DNA of 64,000 nt from Theocolax elegans (lineage: Eukaryota; Arthropoda; Insecta; Hymenoptera; Cerocephalidae), in the NCBI GenBank assembly GCA_026168455.1, contig CM047425.1, positions 97,653,580 to 97,717,579 of the forward strand. Reading direction: 5' to 3'. Every line of letters begins with the position of its first letter. Within the stretch, counting starts at the first letter, position 1. Under the pieces are notes generated by a model, which saw only the letters and a list, made by a program, of their open reading frames with translations, was not told where the DNA came from and searched no databases. Positions 48,629 to 61,775 of the stretch are shown piece after piece. The translations under genes were made by a program, and so were the position numbers.

Positions 48629-51600
48629 GATTGAACGTGTCACAATTTTAAAAAGTATAAAAATACTAAATATTTGATCTGTTCTTGGACAGATTACTAC
48701 GTTTCCAATAGTTCTGCATCAAAAGACTTTCTCAAAAATTTTAATAAAGTCCTCTAATTGTACAGTCATATCTACTATTATTTTTCGTCGCCATGACTTT
48801 TTCCAACTTATTTGACCGATTAATTTCAAGTGCATAAGGAATTGAACAAACTCAGTTTTTTAAAAAATTTGAAAACTATAACAGAGATTATTTGAATCGA
48901 GATGAAAGATTTTTTTATCTTGTATAAAATATATTTAGTCTGGTATAAAAATATTTGCAACATTCAATATTTTCAGAAGTAAATTGTTAAAAAATTTAAA
49001 ATTGTATGTAAACCAAAAGCGAATCTATATACATCTTAATATGAATTATTTCCTCGGTAAAAAGAAAGAGAACTATACATGCGCAAATCCAGCGGGGTTG
49101 ATAAAGTAGTTTTAGATACACAACGGTATAGGTACATACATATACACGGACATTTTTTAAAAACACATTTTTTTGAATGTACAGATGTCAACGTATACTT
49201 CTAACATGTTTTTTAGCAATCTGAGAAATTTACTATTACAAAGCTTTCTTTACGAGGAATAAAGGAGTAAAAATAATATAAGTGCGGTAGATGAGAAAAA
49301 AATGTTAATAATAGTTTTTGTACCATATTGAACTTTATGCAATTTATCTTCGTACGGTCTGTAAACAAGTAAAATTTGTAAACCTCTCTTTAAACATGAA
49401 ATCAGACACAATTGACGTTCTTTCACGAGTTCCATATATAAAAATTAAAGAACCACCTGAAAAACCAGAAAACTTTAAGAGTCACGTGGCAACTGCGTAA
49501 ATCGAGTACTCAAGACTCACTGATTCCCAAACGATCCTTCAGTACGCAATGAACGCGAAGCGTGTCGGCAAACACGGAGTTACTCTCCGCGGGCATCTCA
49601 GCAACTGCAGCAACAACAAAAAAAAGCTCACGCGTCAACGCCAGAGAAAATCCCGTTTATTTTATTTTTCATTAATGTCAAAGCGGCTCCAATTTTTTTT
49701 GTTTCATACCCGCGGCGAAATCCTGTCGTGACGTACCGATGAGAGCTTTTGCTCTCTGACGTATTTCATTTCGCTGTTCCGTTGTGAAGCTCGCGGGGCC
49801 AAATTTTTTTCCATTCTTTTTTTTTTTTTGATGCATTCGCCACCCCCGTTTTCGCTTTGTGCGACCGGCCGAGCCGTAATTTTCAGAGGGTCGTTATATT
49901 CGTACAAGTTATAGTTTTACCGCGCGCTCGCGCGATTCTTTTCGCGGCATAGAAATAATTATTTGGTATGTGTGGATATATATGTCTATACCTATATTTA
50001 AACGGTGCTATGTTGGAAATTGAATTTCTTTACCGTAAGCCCGTACGTACGGGATGATTCGATTTGGCAATTCGTTTGTTTATCAATCAATTTACCGGTA
50101 AATTCGTGACGGGCTTTTAGAAAATCGAATTACGGAGAAATAATTGATTTCGTGAGGGAATTTCTGCATTTGAGTGACATGCGTGTATGTGTATATGTAT
50201 ATACAGATATAGATATATATATATACATAACACGTATAGACATGTTTGGCATAATTTTACACAGAATCTCGTGATTAGATGTTTTGTTTTCATTGTTCAT
50301 TCATGAAATTAATTATCAATTAGCGCTTGTCGATGTTTTCCATCAATCTTGTATTTATTGATTTTAGTTAATTAATACCATTATTTGTTGCAAAGCATTA
50401 AGAATATTAACTCTTCACTTATAATTTAATATATAATATTTATGAAATTCAGGGCGTATAATTCAGATTTTAGTAAATTTTTAGACTACAAAAGAAATTT
50501 CTATGCACGAAAATGCAATGAAAAATTAACGTACTACAACAAATGAGTAAAAATTTTTTATTGATATCGAATAAATGAACGATTATATATGTATATATGT
50601 TTAGTAAGTATACGATATCGAAAGTAAATCGGTTCATATAACGGAAAGTTCAGCATCTTTGTGTACCAACATTATAATTATACATCCCTCGTCAAAAACC
50701 CAAAGGCAAAAACAAGAATTACCTTTCGACAATAATGAAACTTGAAAAAAATCATATCCGGAGAAAATTAGCCCCACGCAGCCACTCGACTAATAACACG
50801 CGCGTATACGTACTCTCTGGCGAGGTTGGGAGGAAAAAAAAGGAACTAGCGTGTCCCCGTTCAGTTCTACAACTGTGTTCCCTTACCAGGATCTTCGAGG
50901 CGAGCGGTCAATCTGAAAGGATTCGGTTAAGGGGAAAGAAATCCAACGACACATCTGCACCGCTCAAAAACGTCGAAGGTTTATTATTACTAATGGCTCG
51001 CGCGCGCGTTGCCGCCGATTTATCGTCAGGTAGACGTCCCGGGGCGCGAATTGCCGCATGCCGTGTTTACACTCGAGATGATGCTTCCTAATACTAATAC
51101 GCGTAATGCCCCTGATATTCTCGTACGTACAGTTTCTCTCTTCTTTTTTCATCTCTTTTCACCGTTAATGCTCAATCGCAATCCAATGAAAAGTGTACGC
51201 GCTCAATGGGCGAGGCGATTATCAAGTCGAGCGGGCGCCCTCAATGTGTCCGCCGAGGCGTCCGCGGTAACCCCGCTGGGCTAACCGGCCGCGGGCCAAA
51301 TGCCACCGAAATCTCTTTTATTTTCTTACCGTCTCTTTTCTACGTATGCATGCAATCCATAGATACATACGACTATACTCTTTCCACGCCTTTTTTCCAT
51401 TTCCTTTTCGGGACCGGATTTTCGAGAGTCGAACTTTATAACAGTCTTTGTCGTTTCGTACGTTGCCCCCTTATATACATTTAGACTTGGGGTCTTGGGG
51501 GTAATGAGAAAATTATCGTTACATTATTCGTTCGTGTTCTTTAGGGAATTGGTTCTTTTTGAATTTGTTGTGACTGATGGATAATAGTGTGGTTTCAAAC

Positions 51601-54600
51601 GCAGAAATGACTTTTCTTTCAATAGATCTTCGGGTATCACATTTTATTGCTTATAAGTTTACGTTTACTTAATTTTTTTTAATCCATCAAATTTCTTTTT
51701 GTTTTTTACGCGTTTTAAAATAGTAGGGTTATTAATTATTAGATTAACAAGATTCGGATATAGGGACGAAGTCATACATAAGTTGATATGAATGTTTTTA
51801 TGTTTAGGCCTTTCATATGTTGAGTTGGTGATCCCAGTTTTAGCCTATTGAGGTCTTGTAATAAAATGTGTCTCTGATCGTTGAATATAAGTTCTATTGC
51901 TACATAACACTAGAGTTACATGTGTTGTGGACTCGCTTAAGAGATTGTAGTGACTAGCTCTTAGATGATTTACGGTAACAGTATATATCTAATGAAGATA
52001 AATTTTTATTCCAAAAATAAAGCATTTAGTTCGGAAAGACCGATAATTATATATAAGATAAATTTTTGTTTCCTAATCGAGTTTGTTGATTTCATTATAG
52101 TAAAAATAAAAAATCAAGAATATAATGATAAAAATATTTTTTATACAGAATTAATTATATTTTATTTATATTGTTACAGTTTTCATTTTTATTTGAAATG
52201 TAATTGTTTATTCCAACAGCTAAGGTATTGTGGATTCTAATGCTGGAAAAACATTTAGAAAAGCGAAGCGTAATATTTTTTCGTTGTATATTAGTGTCAG
52301 AAGATTTTCATCATTCAATTTTAATCTTGTGTGTACTATTGAAAGGATAAGCTTCTAAACATTTACACGAATAATACAATTTGCGAGCTATATATGATAT
52401 TTTGCATGTGACGGAATGATAAAACTTGATATTTTGTAGACTAGATATTTTCATTTATTATACTGGGGACGTTGATTTTTTTCTTTCTCGATCTTTCCTT
52501 AATTAATTTTCTAATACCTCTGGCAACATTTAAGACTTAGCGATATGCAAGTAAGTTGCTAATAAAAGAGGGTTTTGTGCAATATTTGAGTAAATATTGA
52601 GCAACACAAATTAGTTCGGAAATACCGATTAAAATTTATATAATACTTTGTAATAAATACATACACGGGCGATTTAGAGTCAAAAATTAAAAATTTTCAT
52701 TTATTATAAATTTGAATTTTTTTAAGTCACAATTTTCGTGTCTTTTTGTTCTACCTCACGTTAAATGTATAAACTTTAGTTATATATTAAATTTTAATCT
52801 TTTATAAAGAAACTTTAAAGAGATATTTAATATCTTGAAAATGAAAACACTTTTTATTAACAAATTTTCATAAAAAAAGCCATTCATTATTATAATCAAA
52901 TATTTTAGCCACGAATTTTCAAATTAAATATACTTTACAAAAATTAACTTGTATTAATTGATAACCATTTTAATTTTTTTATAATTCAGTGGTATCTGTG
53001 CTTTCGAAATCTATTTTCTAATCTTTGTTCATTGTAACTACTTAGCTTACTTATCATTTCAAGTATAATTTTAAAAGTAAAGTCTAGTTTCTTAATGGTG
53101 CGTTCATAATGCTTAAAGTATATATTTGATGTCTCTAAGCTCCTGGTTTGTATACGTGTGTAAAAAAAATTAAATGTAAAAAAAATTTCCTTTAATTAAA
53201 ACTGCAAATGACACAAGTGTGAATGAGATAAATTATTAATAATTTACTTGACAATTGCGTCACAATTGAGAACGTTTGATATGAATCAACCTTTTTTTCT
53301 CTCTCTCTCTCTCTCGACGAATGAATGCTCAAAATTAATTTTATACGTGTTATAATTCATTACAAAATATTTGTTATTCTATCAAACGTACAAGTGTGCC
53401 TAATCAATCGATTGTTAGTCAATTGAGTAAGTGCAAAAATAAGATTTTCTTCTCCCGAAATAAAATATCATGCGTAATACCGTTGCATAAATTATATATA
53501 AATTTATGTTCTAAAGATGAATTACTTACAATAGAATGAAGAATCGACTGTTGCTTTGTTATCTTTAGTAGAATTGATTGAAATTTCTTGTAAAACACTG
53601 TATAAGGAAATTCTAATGAAACACTGTACAAATGAATAATACAGAAGAAGATTAATAAATATAAATCAATTTCAATTTCTGTTATGAATACTAAATAGAC
53701 ATATTGTGAGTATAGAAGAACGTTAAAAAATAAAAAAAATTATTTTAAACAGTCTCAATAACTTTAAACGATGTGAGCATAAAAAAATAAGAGAAACTAA
53801 TCGTAAAAGAAAAAGTGAAATAGAGAAATAAGGTAAGTAAAGAGCGAACGCAAGTTCCACGAGGCGTTAAATCCTCGGGGACGTACGCGGATCGTCGGTG
53901 TATAGTATGTATATATATAAAGTCTTGGCTAAGTCCAACCGACCGAGACTCTTGGTACAATGCTGAGTATATACTTGGGTTCGGTGCCCGTGAAATCAGC
54001 GCGAACCTTTAAGTATCAGCTAATCGCCGTCAAGTAATCGTCCGTGAAACCAAGGGCCATTTCAACATTTTCGTGGCTTTCCTAAAACGCACGACTAAGA
54101 AAACATGCGTGACTGATTAGAACGAAACTTATTTTTTTGAGATTTGAGATTTGAGATTGAGAAAGGCATTACTTTAAATTTATTTTTTCTATTTGGCGCA
54201 GTGTATATGAAATATAAATATCTTTTTCATTTCCGGTATGGTATAATTTTTAGCTTCAATTTATAAAAGTTAGATATTTATTTTTTCAATTTACGTTCAT
54301 TCTTGTTTGTGCGATATATTTTTTTTTATTATTTGTCCTTTTTACTTCCATATACTTGGCTTTTGGCCGGTTTTTGTGGAACACCCCTACCACCTATTTG
54401 TAGAGGTAAACATCGAAACAGAATATTCCGCACCTCCACACTAACGTTCGAGAGTCGCACGAGGTTGGTCACGGCAAATGCCGCTGATCGGCCGAGGCGC
54501 GTCTATGTCACTCCAGCACCGTGTCGGTCGTTCGTATGATATACGTTTTTAAAAAAATATGAAATGATATTGAATAAATTGATATTAAACAAGCTATAGT

Positions 54601-54937
54601 ATACATCATATTAGTTAAACATTTATTAATTTAATTTGTCTACACGTAACGTGTACACAAATACGATTCAATGCAGAATTTCGTATATGCTCAGAAAAGA
54701 GATTCTTCGTGGCAATTGATCATTGTCAATTATTAGAATATGTGACTTGACGATGAAGTCGCTCTCTAGGTATATTACGTCAAGTATTAAAAAAAATTAC
54801 AGAAGCTTTTTAAATATAAAGTTGACTATGCAATTATGAGGGAAATACATTTATCAATATTATTTAAATTAAAAAATGTAGAGAAATAATGAAGTAATAT
54901 TTCCCTATTAGAATTATGATTTTTTATAATTTTCTTC
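48629..54937. other. Gene-free stretch with CpG-rich patches
   Basis: CpG-containing patches lie at about 49,540-49,960, 50,755-51,330, 53,840-54,110 and 54,360-54,540. An open frame at 49,318-49,500 ends with a compact segment (VPYIKIKEPPEKPENFKSH) that looks protein-like but has no recognised partner exon. I call no gene. Confidence 0.4.
53299..53315. repeat. (TC)n microsatellite
   Basis: Short TC run. Confidence 0.75.
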
Positions 54938-55599
54938 TTAACCCATTAACGCCCAGATGGACAAAATTTTTTTTCAATTTTCGTAGTTGTCATTTAATGA
55001 AAATGTAACCCATCATAAAACTGACTTTTTTATATATAGTTTTGAAGACTTTTTTTAAATGCCATCGGAATAATTGACCTATTTAACTTTTCAAAAAATA
55101 TAATTTTAAATATAAAAAATGCAAAAATGATTGCATTTTTTTTCATTAAATTTTTTCTACAATAAGAAATACACATTAATCATTGGGATTGTAAGCGTTG
55201 ATGAACAAAATAGTGAGTCTGTATTATTTATTATAATGAAAATATATGAAAAAGTAGCTAATTTTATTCATTTTTTGATCATTAAAAAATAAAATACAGC
55301 GTCAAAGTATCACTACTTTGTCTACTAATGATTACAGTCCGAATTATTTATATGCATTTTTTATTATAGAATAAAATTAATTAAATAGAAAGCAATATAA
55401 TTTGTTTGCATTTTTTACATTTTAAAAATTATAAGTTTTATTTGAAAATTAGATAGATCAATTTTCCCGACGGCATTTGAAAAATGTATCAAATACTATC
55501 TAGAAAAAAATCAGCAATATGATAAGTTCAGTTGTATGTATCAAATAACAACTTTGAAAATCGAAAAAAATTTTTGTCCGTATGGCCTTAATGGGTTAA
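54938..55599. mobile_element. TTAA-flanked palindromic MITE, piggyBac-like
   Basis: TTAA (54,938-54,941) precedes CCCATTAACGCCCAGATGGA, and TCCGTATGGCCTTAATGGG precedes TTAA (55,596-55,599). The 654-bp element has imperfect terminal inverted repeats that extend far inward (GACAAAATTTTTTTTC / GAAAAAAATTTTTGTC; AATGCCATCGG / CGACGGCATT; AAATATAAAAAATGCA-like segments). TTAA target duplication with ends beginning CCC is the hallmark of the piggyBac superfamily. It has no transposase ORF. Confidence 0.85.
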
Positions 55600-55727
55600 A
55601 AATAGTTTTCATTTTAAAAGTATACTTTTGAACAACTAAGCAATGACGTGTGTAACAAAAAGGAGTAACAAATTAGTGGCATAAATGCACCATTTATTTT
55701 CGTCAAAGGATCTCTTTTTCCTGTGTA

Positions 55728-55808
55728 TTAACCCCCCTGCGTACGCGTAATATACAAATCACGTATATTTTGGACGAGATATCTCGGGATACTGCGCCAG
55801 GGGGTTAA
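55728..55808. mobile_element. Tiny TTAA-flanked inverted-repeat element
   Basis: TTAA-CCCCCCTGCG at the left and CGCCAGGGGG-TTAA at the right enclose 73 bp. Inside is another palindrome, ATACAAATCACGTATATTTT and CGAGATATCTCG. The TTAA flanks and CCC...GGG ends again fit a piggyBac-type MITE, but the element is small enough that chance must be considered. Confidence 0.55.
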
Positions 55809-57207
55809 TCGGTAAATTAAAATTCTGAATATTCTTTTTGACAATGTTTACAATATTTACAATTTTTTTACCTTACTAATTATTAAATTTACCATAAAAA
55901 ATATAAAGGTATCAAACATTATTGTAGTACTTAAATATATATTCTAACTTATTATACTTACTATAATAAATTTTTCAACCTCAAAAAATGACATACTTGC
56001 AGCCGTAAGCCAGTCACCAAAATGTGTAGAAAACGAAGTAGGACATCTTTAGAATAAATAGTATGATAAAATTAATCGAACAGAAGAATTGCAATAAGTA
56101 CAATATTATTTATACGTTAGAATAACGGTAGATTCTAAACGAAAGAAAAAAGAATAGCTTGCAGAAGAGAAACTCTGTAGAGGAGCAGACGCGTCTGTAC
56201 ATACACGTGGCAGCATAATCGTGTCAAATCAGCGAGGCGCAATGGCTCCATAGGCTTATCGCGCACAGTACCTATAGACTAAGGGATAGACGCGAAAGAC
56301 GAAGATATACAGTCACTCGCCCGTATATCGTATCTCGTACTTTCCTAAATCGTTGCATAGGTATCTAGCTAAAGAATTCGTTATACGTATCACCAAATTT
56401 AAAAATACTAACAAACAACATTTCTCGCCCTAGAAACACAAAATATTTAGCGTTTATCTTATTCCAACGATAAATGATAGTTTGTGTACTTCAAAAATAG
56501 TGCATTCATTTTCTACACGTATAAAACATTTTGCACAAAGTTAATTCACAATTTTGAGTGCATGAATCCTATGTGCTTAATCCTTGGGTGTATAAGCTGG
56601 CACACGACGTTATATCATTACTTTTTAAATCTTCTTATGTTTTATTTTTTATTAACATTATATTAAACAAGCGTAATGTTAAAATAAATAGTAGAAAGCT
56701 AAATAAAAGTGCGTTATTTACTTTAGCGTTGCGACAAGTATTTTTAGACTTTCAACCTCATCGATTAAATATTTTATAACATTCATAAAATATCTTGCAT
56801 AATTATATTTTTAATTTGGAAAATTTCAAGCTATTGTACCAAATATACTTGTTTCCTAATGAAATAAATATTTTTCCTGGAGATAATTAATCATATTTTC
56901 TTTCATTATGAAAACTGTTGCCAAATATATATTAAAGAAAAATTGATGACATCACTTCGTACACAGTAAATTCATTCAATCCATTAACAACGCGTTACGC
57001 GTGTTCGTACTGATTTTTTTTTCTTAGATCCAGGTTTGTCCAGTAGCATGACCCCTCACCGTCTTCCCTACAGCATCCGCCCGTTCATCTGTTCGCCAGT
57101 TCAAGGTGGCTGCGCTCATTAACATCGCCGACTGACGAGCAGTCGAGCCGTCCTTCCGATACACCCTCGACGTCCCCCCTTGTCGTCGTTTTAACCCTCT
57201 GATGTGC

Positions 57208-57208
57208 T

Positions 57209-57240
<32 letters not shown>

Positions 57241-57250
57241 TCTCTGTCTA
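57208..57250. repeat. (CT)n microsatellite
   Basis: CT run with two CTG interruptions. Confidence 0.9.
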
Positions 57251-58795
57251 TTTCACCCCTACCTTCCGGACACCAGACGTTCGCAATATAATTATTTCGA
57301 TGAGTTGGGAGATGCCGCGGATTCGTTCGTTATCTTTTGCTTCGACTTCCCCCTTATATTTATATATTTTTTTTAGGTATTATTATATATAAATATACGT
57401 TGTACTTACAGTACATTTTTACAATTATACAATTTATTCTAACACCAACCGACACAAAGTTTTACCCTGTGCTTACCCTGGTAGAAAATTGAGCCTATTT
57501 CTGGTCAGAATTTCTGGTAAAAATGTTTGAAAATAAGATATTGTTAGAAATCCTTTTCAGAAAATTTATAGAATTTCTAGATATACACTAATTCTCTAAA
57601 ATGCGCAAGTTTGCATGTCAAAGATTATATTACCACATAGTTATTACTTAATATTTACATAAATTTATATATATATATATATATACAATATAAATAATAC
57701 AGTTTGTTCTTTATATTGAATATACAGAATAATATATATAATATTAATGTATAGTTTAGTTCTATTAAGTATTGTTTGTTAATTCTGTATCAATGTTATT
57801 AGAGTTGTGAAAATTGAAACGCCCTTCTCTACGCAAAGTTTGAACCTTATTGCCGGATTCTAACCAATCTCTGTTCTGTTAATTAGTAAGCAGGAAGAAT
57901 CGACACCCTGCCGGGAGAATTGCGTATAGGGATTAGTTCGTAGTAAGCAGAACACGTGCACTTAAACGTTCACTAATTGCTTACTAAATCTCTCTTTCGA
58001 GTACCACCGATTTCGCATCTAATATGTGCTTAATTATTGCAATTTTTATGAGATATTTTGGAGCAAGATGGTACGATGTGACAATTATAGATAAATATAT
58101 CAACTATTTCTTTCCTCTACTTTCAACGAGATGTATAGGTAATTACAAAGACACAGATTAGGTAGTTCATCAAATTTCCTAATTTAATCACATTATTATT
58201 GATAATTTCACAAGATCTTTTTAAATTTAAAAGTGCACGCATTAAATAATTAAACATATATTTTTTCATAAAATCATATTTCTTAGGTAAACCAATAAAA
58301 AAAAAGCATAGTCGTATACTATATCTAACATTAATGTGGAAAACACAATAAGTGACCAGAGGAAATAATACTCGATCGTAGCAGAAAGTGAAAGAAGAAA
58401 ATAAGGTATAAAAGACAATCGATTCTAAGGTATACTCGTAAGACACATCGAAAAGACGAACAGCAAGCCGTTATAGTATACGTATATATATATGTATGTA
58501 TATGTATATACATAAGTGTATAGACTAGCTACGGGAGAAGCGGATGCGAAATCCGGATAAGCAGATATTAGTTGCTCGAGAGAAAATTCGCGTGCCGACA
58601 AGAGCTTCTCCACGGATAGAATAGAGGTGAGAGGAGGGGTAAAACGGGGTTTGCTCCGCGGCTTCATCCTTACCTCCGTGGCTGAGATATATAGTACGGG
58701 AACTCAGCGTGCTTATCTCGACTCTGCAAGACTGGCTCCGGTAATGCGAGATCGCACCACTCTGGAAGCTCCGTGAAATATCGTTAAACCACTCT

Positions 58796-58834
58796 CCTTC
58801 TCTCTCCCTCTCCCTCTCCCTCTCCCTCACTCTC
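58796..58834. repeat. (CTCTCC)n hexanucleotide microsatellite
   Basis: About five CTCTCC-type units. Confidence 0.85.
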
Positions 58835-58967
58835 TTGAAGGGGAGGGACATTTCTTTACTTCAATTAGGCCGAGTCCTAGATTTCTAAGGGGTTTTTAAT
58901 ACGAGATTCGAGTCACAAAATAAAGTATACTCTGTTTTCATATGGTATATATAAGTCTGTGTTGTAG

Positions 58968-59209
58968 GTACCGTAACATAATCAATTTCTGATCAGTTAA
59001 GGCCAGTTTTTGATTACACCTTAGCGCATATAAAACTTGACATTATGTTCCATATTATATCGTAAGTAATATACATATTTTAAACTTAACCCATAACTAT
59101 ATATTGTTGTCAAAATATTTTAATATTGAACAATTAGTTTGTTTATGATTTATATTAAAAAATGATCAACAATTTGGTACTGATCAGGAATTGGTTATAT
59201 GATACGGTA
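58968..59209. repeat. Inverted-repeat element with GTACCGTAACATA ends
   Basis: GTACCGTAACATAATCAATT...CTGATCAG at the left pairs with CTGATCAGGAATTGGTTATA...ATACGGTAT at the right, about 33 bp each with mismatches. The 240-bp structure is probably a small non-autonomous transposon; no target duplication is clear. Confidence 0.6.
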
Positions 59210-59560
59210 TTTATAACTAATATAATTAATTCAGACCACGTGGAATCTCATAATGTTTTTATAATTTTTGTATATTTATTTGTATTACATTTATTAATAT
59301 ATGTATATTATGTTTAATATGATTTTTTAAATTTATTAGTCAGGATAACACAAATATAAAATTATTGAAATGAATTAAAAGATCTTTTCTAAATTAAAAA
59401 TATAAAGATTGTTCAATAAATTTAATAGCTGTGTGAATTGTATTGACATTGACGAAACAGTATAAAAAGCTGAGAATGACAAATAATAAAATCATGGTTA
59501 CTTTATCGAAATTGGTACAATTCTTTATATCATGTGATTTTATAAAATTAAAAAAAAATG

Positions 59561-59740
59561 TACCGTAAGGTACCCAAAATTTGATAATGAACCAATTTCT
59601 GATCAAAAATAATAATAAGATTTACATAAATCTAATTTTGCTAAGCACAATTTTAAGGTTAAACAATCAATAATTCGTTAGCAGTCTTAACTATAGGTAT
59701 TGGTATACGTATCGAAAATTTACTGATCAGAAATTGGTAC
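59561..59740. repeat. Second inverted pair of the CCAATTTCTGATCA motif
   Basis: TACCGTAAGGTACCC followed by ACCAATTTCTGATCA (59,590-59,604) faces CTGATCAGAAATTGGTAC (59,723-59,740). It has the same motif and opposite orientations as the structure at 58,968-59,209, so it is a related but shorter or decayed copy. Confidence 0.5.
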
Positions 59741-60081
59741 TTCCCACTTTTTTCTCTTGGATTGTTGCTTACTTTAAAAATATTAGTTATTTTATTTTTC
59801 TGAAGTGGCTAAAAGCAAGTTTAAAACTTATACTTTGATGCGTCAAAATATATACAGTTATATAAAATTATTCTATAAACGTAAGGATTTGCCTTAATCA
59901 ATCAACAATCGGGTATGTGACGGTATGTAAAATAAAATTAATCCATGGTCATATTATTCTGCAACTATATGTTTTAGAGTAAATAATTAAAAATTACAAT
60001 AGCGTCCTCTGCAAACCTCCTTCTCTTGACCATATTTAATAATAATATGTAACAAAGAAATTCAACATATTAAAAAACAAA

Positions 60082-61524
60082 TATGTACTTTTGACATTAT
60101 TTACTATTTTTCCACACTTTATCCTTGATATAGTAACATTAAAATGATATTCGTTCGTAAATCCAGCCGATGAATCTGTTCGCGTAAAATAAAAATTGGA
60201 GAAATATACATAAAGCCAGTAGGTTTAAAATCATCATTTCCAGAATAGCGAGAAGGGAAAAAGAAAAAGTGAATAATAAAAGTAAAGGAAAATCCAAGGG
60301 TCGTCGCATGGGTGCAGACGCGCAAAACTATGGCGCGTTAAGCGAGCGCTCTTGCGTAAGAATAAGTCCCTGGCGCGCGCGCACACACATATACCGTACA
60401 TAGAGCGAAGGTGCGAGAAAACGAGGCGACTGCCTCCTTCTCGCGTAATATATGCAGTCTCGGAATTTAGGAGAGGAGGATGGAGAACGAAAGAGAAGCC
60501 CGGTGTAAGGAAAATCTCGTTCCCTGGGTGTACTATACCATGTACATACCTATATATATCTGTATATAGATATAGATATAGATATACACTTGCAGCTATA
60601 TACATATACAAGTCGTCCACCGAGGAAAACGAACGGTCTCGCTTCATTATACGCGACGTGCACGCTTCGTTTCGCCTCGGAAGTCGCGCTTTAGGGTGAC
60701 TCCTCCCTTTCGGAAGGAAGATTCGAGAGAGGGTGAGTTGAATTAATACAATCACGGGGTGGGTGGGTGGGACCTTACAGATATAACCGACTCTCTTTCT
60801 CTCTCTCTCTCTCTCTCTTGCTCCTTCTCATCGAAATTATACGTTGTCTCGACAGTATCTATTTCTACGACGACCTACTCGTTTGACTTAGACACCTCGC
60901 TTTCCTCTCTCTTCGTCGTTTTGTTACGCTCAAACTCGTTTTGGCTTGGGAAATGTTTCTCCGCGTGTTGCGATCAAGCTCAACACCCTCTCTTTGTTAT
61001 ATATCTATATATACGTATATACATAGTCACGCGGACGTCTCGCTAATTTTCTCATTCGTGAATTTGATCTTTCTTAGGTATTACTATGTTTACGTTTCTT
61101 GATCAAACGAAGAATGGCGTATGATGTTAGTTTCTTTTAACTTTTACTCCATTGTAATTGATAAAATTTCTACAGTGTTTAATTGGTAATGTCTTTTGTA
61201 TATGTTTTGTAAGTTTGAGAATACATTGGGCTAAGGCAGTTCTGTTCATCATTCTTTATCCTTATATATAATCGTACGAGAATAAACTGTTATTAGTAAA
61301 TAAAGGAAAATAACAGGACTGACTATGTCTTTATATATATATATATATACTACATCGAAAACTTGTATACAGATATATTTTCAACGTTACAAAAGAAAAT
61401 TTTTTCGATTAACCGTGGATTACTCTCTTTATTTTCTCAAATATCTATAATCGATAATAAATTATCACTATTATATGTTATGGGCATCCTTCCATAATAA
61501 AAAAAACTGCTAATTTATTTCTGT
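60082..61524. repeat. 1.44-kb direct duplication, left copy
   Basis: Starts TATGTACTTTTGACATTATT and ends CTAATTTATTTCTGT. The same order and orientation recurs at 62,289-63,735. It includes a CpG-containing block (60,300-60,720) with GATATA and CT repeats. Open frames in it (up to 173 codons) are disrupted by indels in the other copy and show no family resemblance, so I do not call a gene. Confidence 0.95.
60791..60818. repeat. (CT)n microsatellite in the left duplicate
   Basis: The CT run is about two units longer than the equivalent run at about 63,003-63,028 in the right copy. Confidence 0.85.
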
Positions 61525-61528
61525 TAGT

Positions 61529-61775
61529 GCTATTACTTATCTTCGAAGATTGACAATTAGGGTGATCGAAGCTTCGAAGTTTAGAAGCTTCGTTACAAAA
61601 TATTCAAAGGTTAAAAATTACGAAGTTTGAAGTTTGAATTTTCGAAGTTTTGACTATTACTTTCCTTTGGAGATTGACAAAATGAAGTGATCGAAGCTTC
61701 GAAGTTTAGAAGCTTCGTTACAAAATATTCGAAGTTTAAAAATTACGAAGTTTGAAGTTTGAATTTTTAGGTTTT
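61529..61775. repeat. Two tandem units of about 125 bp (GAAGCTTCGAAGTTTAGAAG)
   Basis: Unit 1 starts at 61,529 (GCTATTACTTATC) and unit 2 at about 61,653 (ACTATTACTTTCC). Both contain TGATCGAAGCTTCGAAGTTT, AGAAGCTTCGTTACAAAATA and ATTACGAAGTTTGAAGTTTG. Each unit is itself built of GAAG/CTTC and GAAGTTT repeats. The array lies in the 764-bp linker between the two 1.44-kb duplicates. Confidence 0.9.

Larger units (their letters stand above)
55809..58967. other. Gene-free stretch with microsatellites and CpG-rich patches
   Basis: GC-richer patches lie at about 56,180-56,340, 57,030-57,180 and 58,550-58,760. A CT run lies at 57,208-57,250, a TA run at about 57,667-57,686 and a CTCTCC run at 58,796-58,834. 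No gene recognised. Confidence 0.45.

Noticed and set aside
60234..60755. 173-codon minus-strand open frame in the left duplicate
   Set aside because: Passes through GATATA and CA repeats, is cut to 121 codons in the other copy by indels, and matches no family I know.
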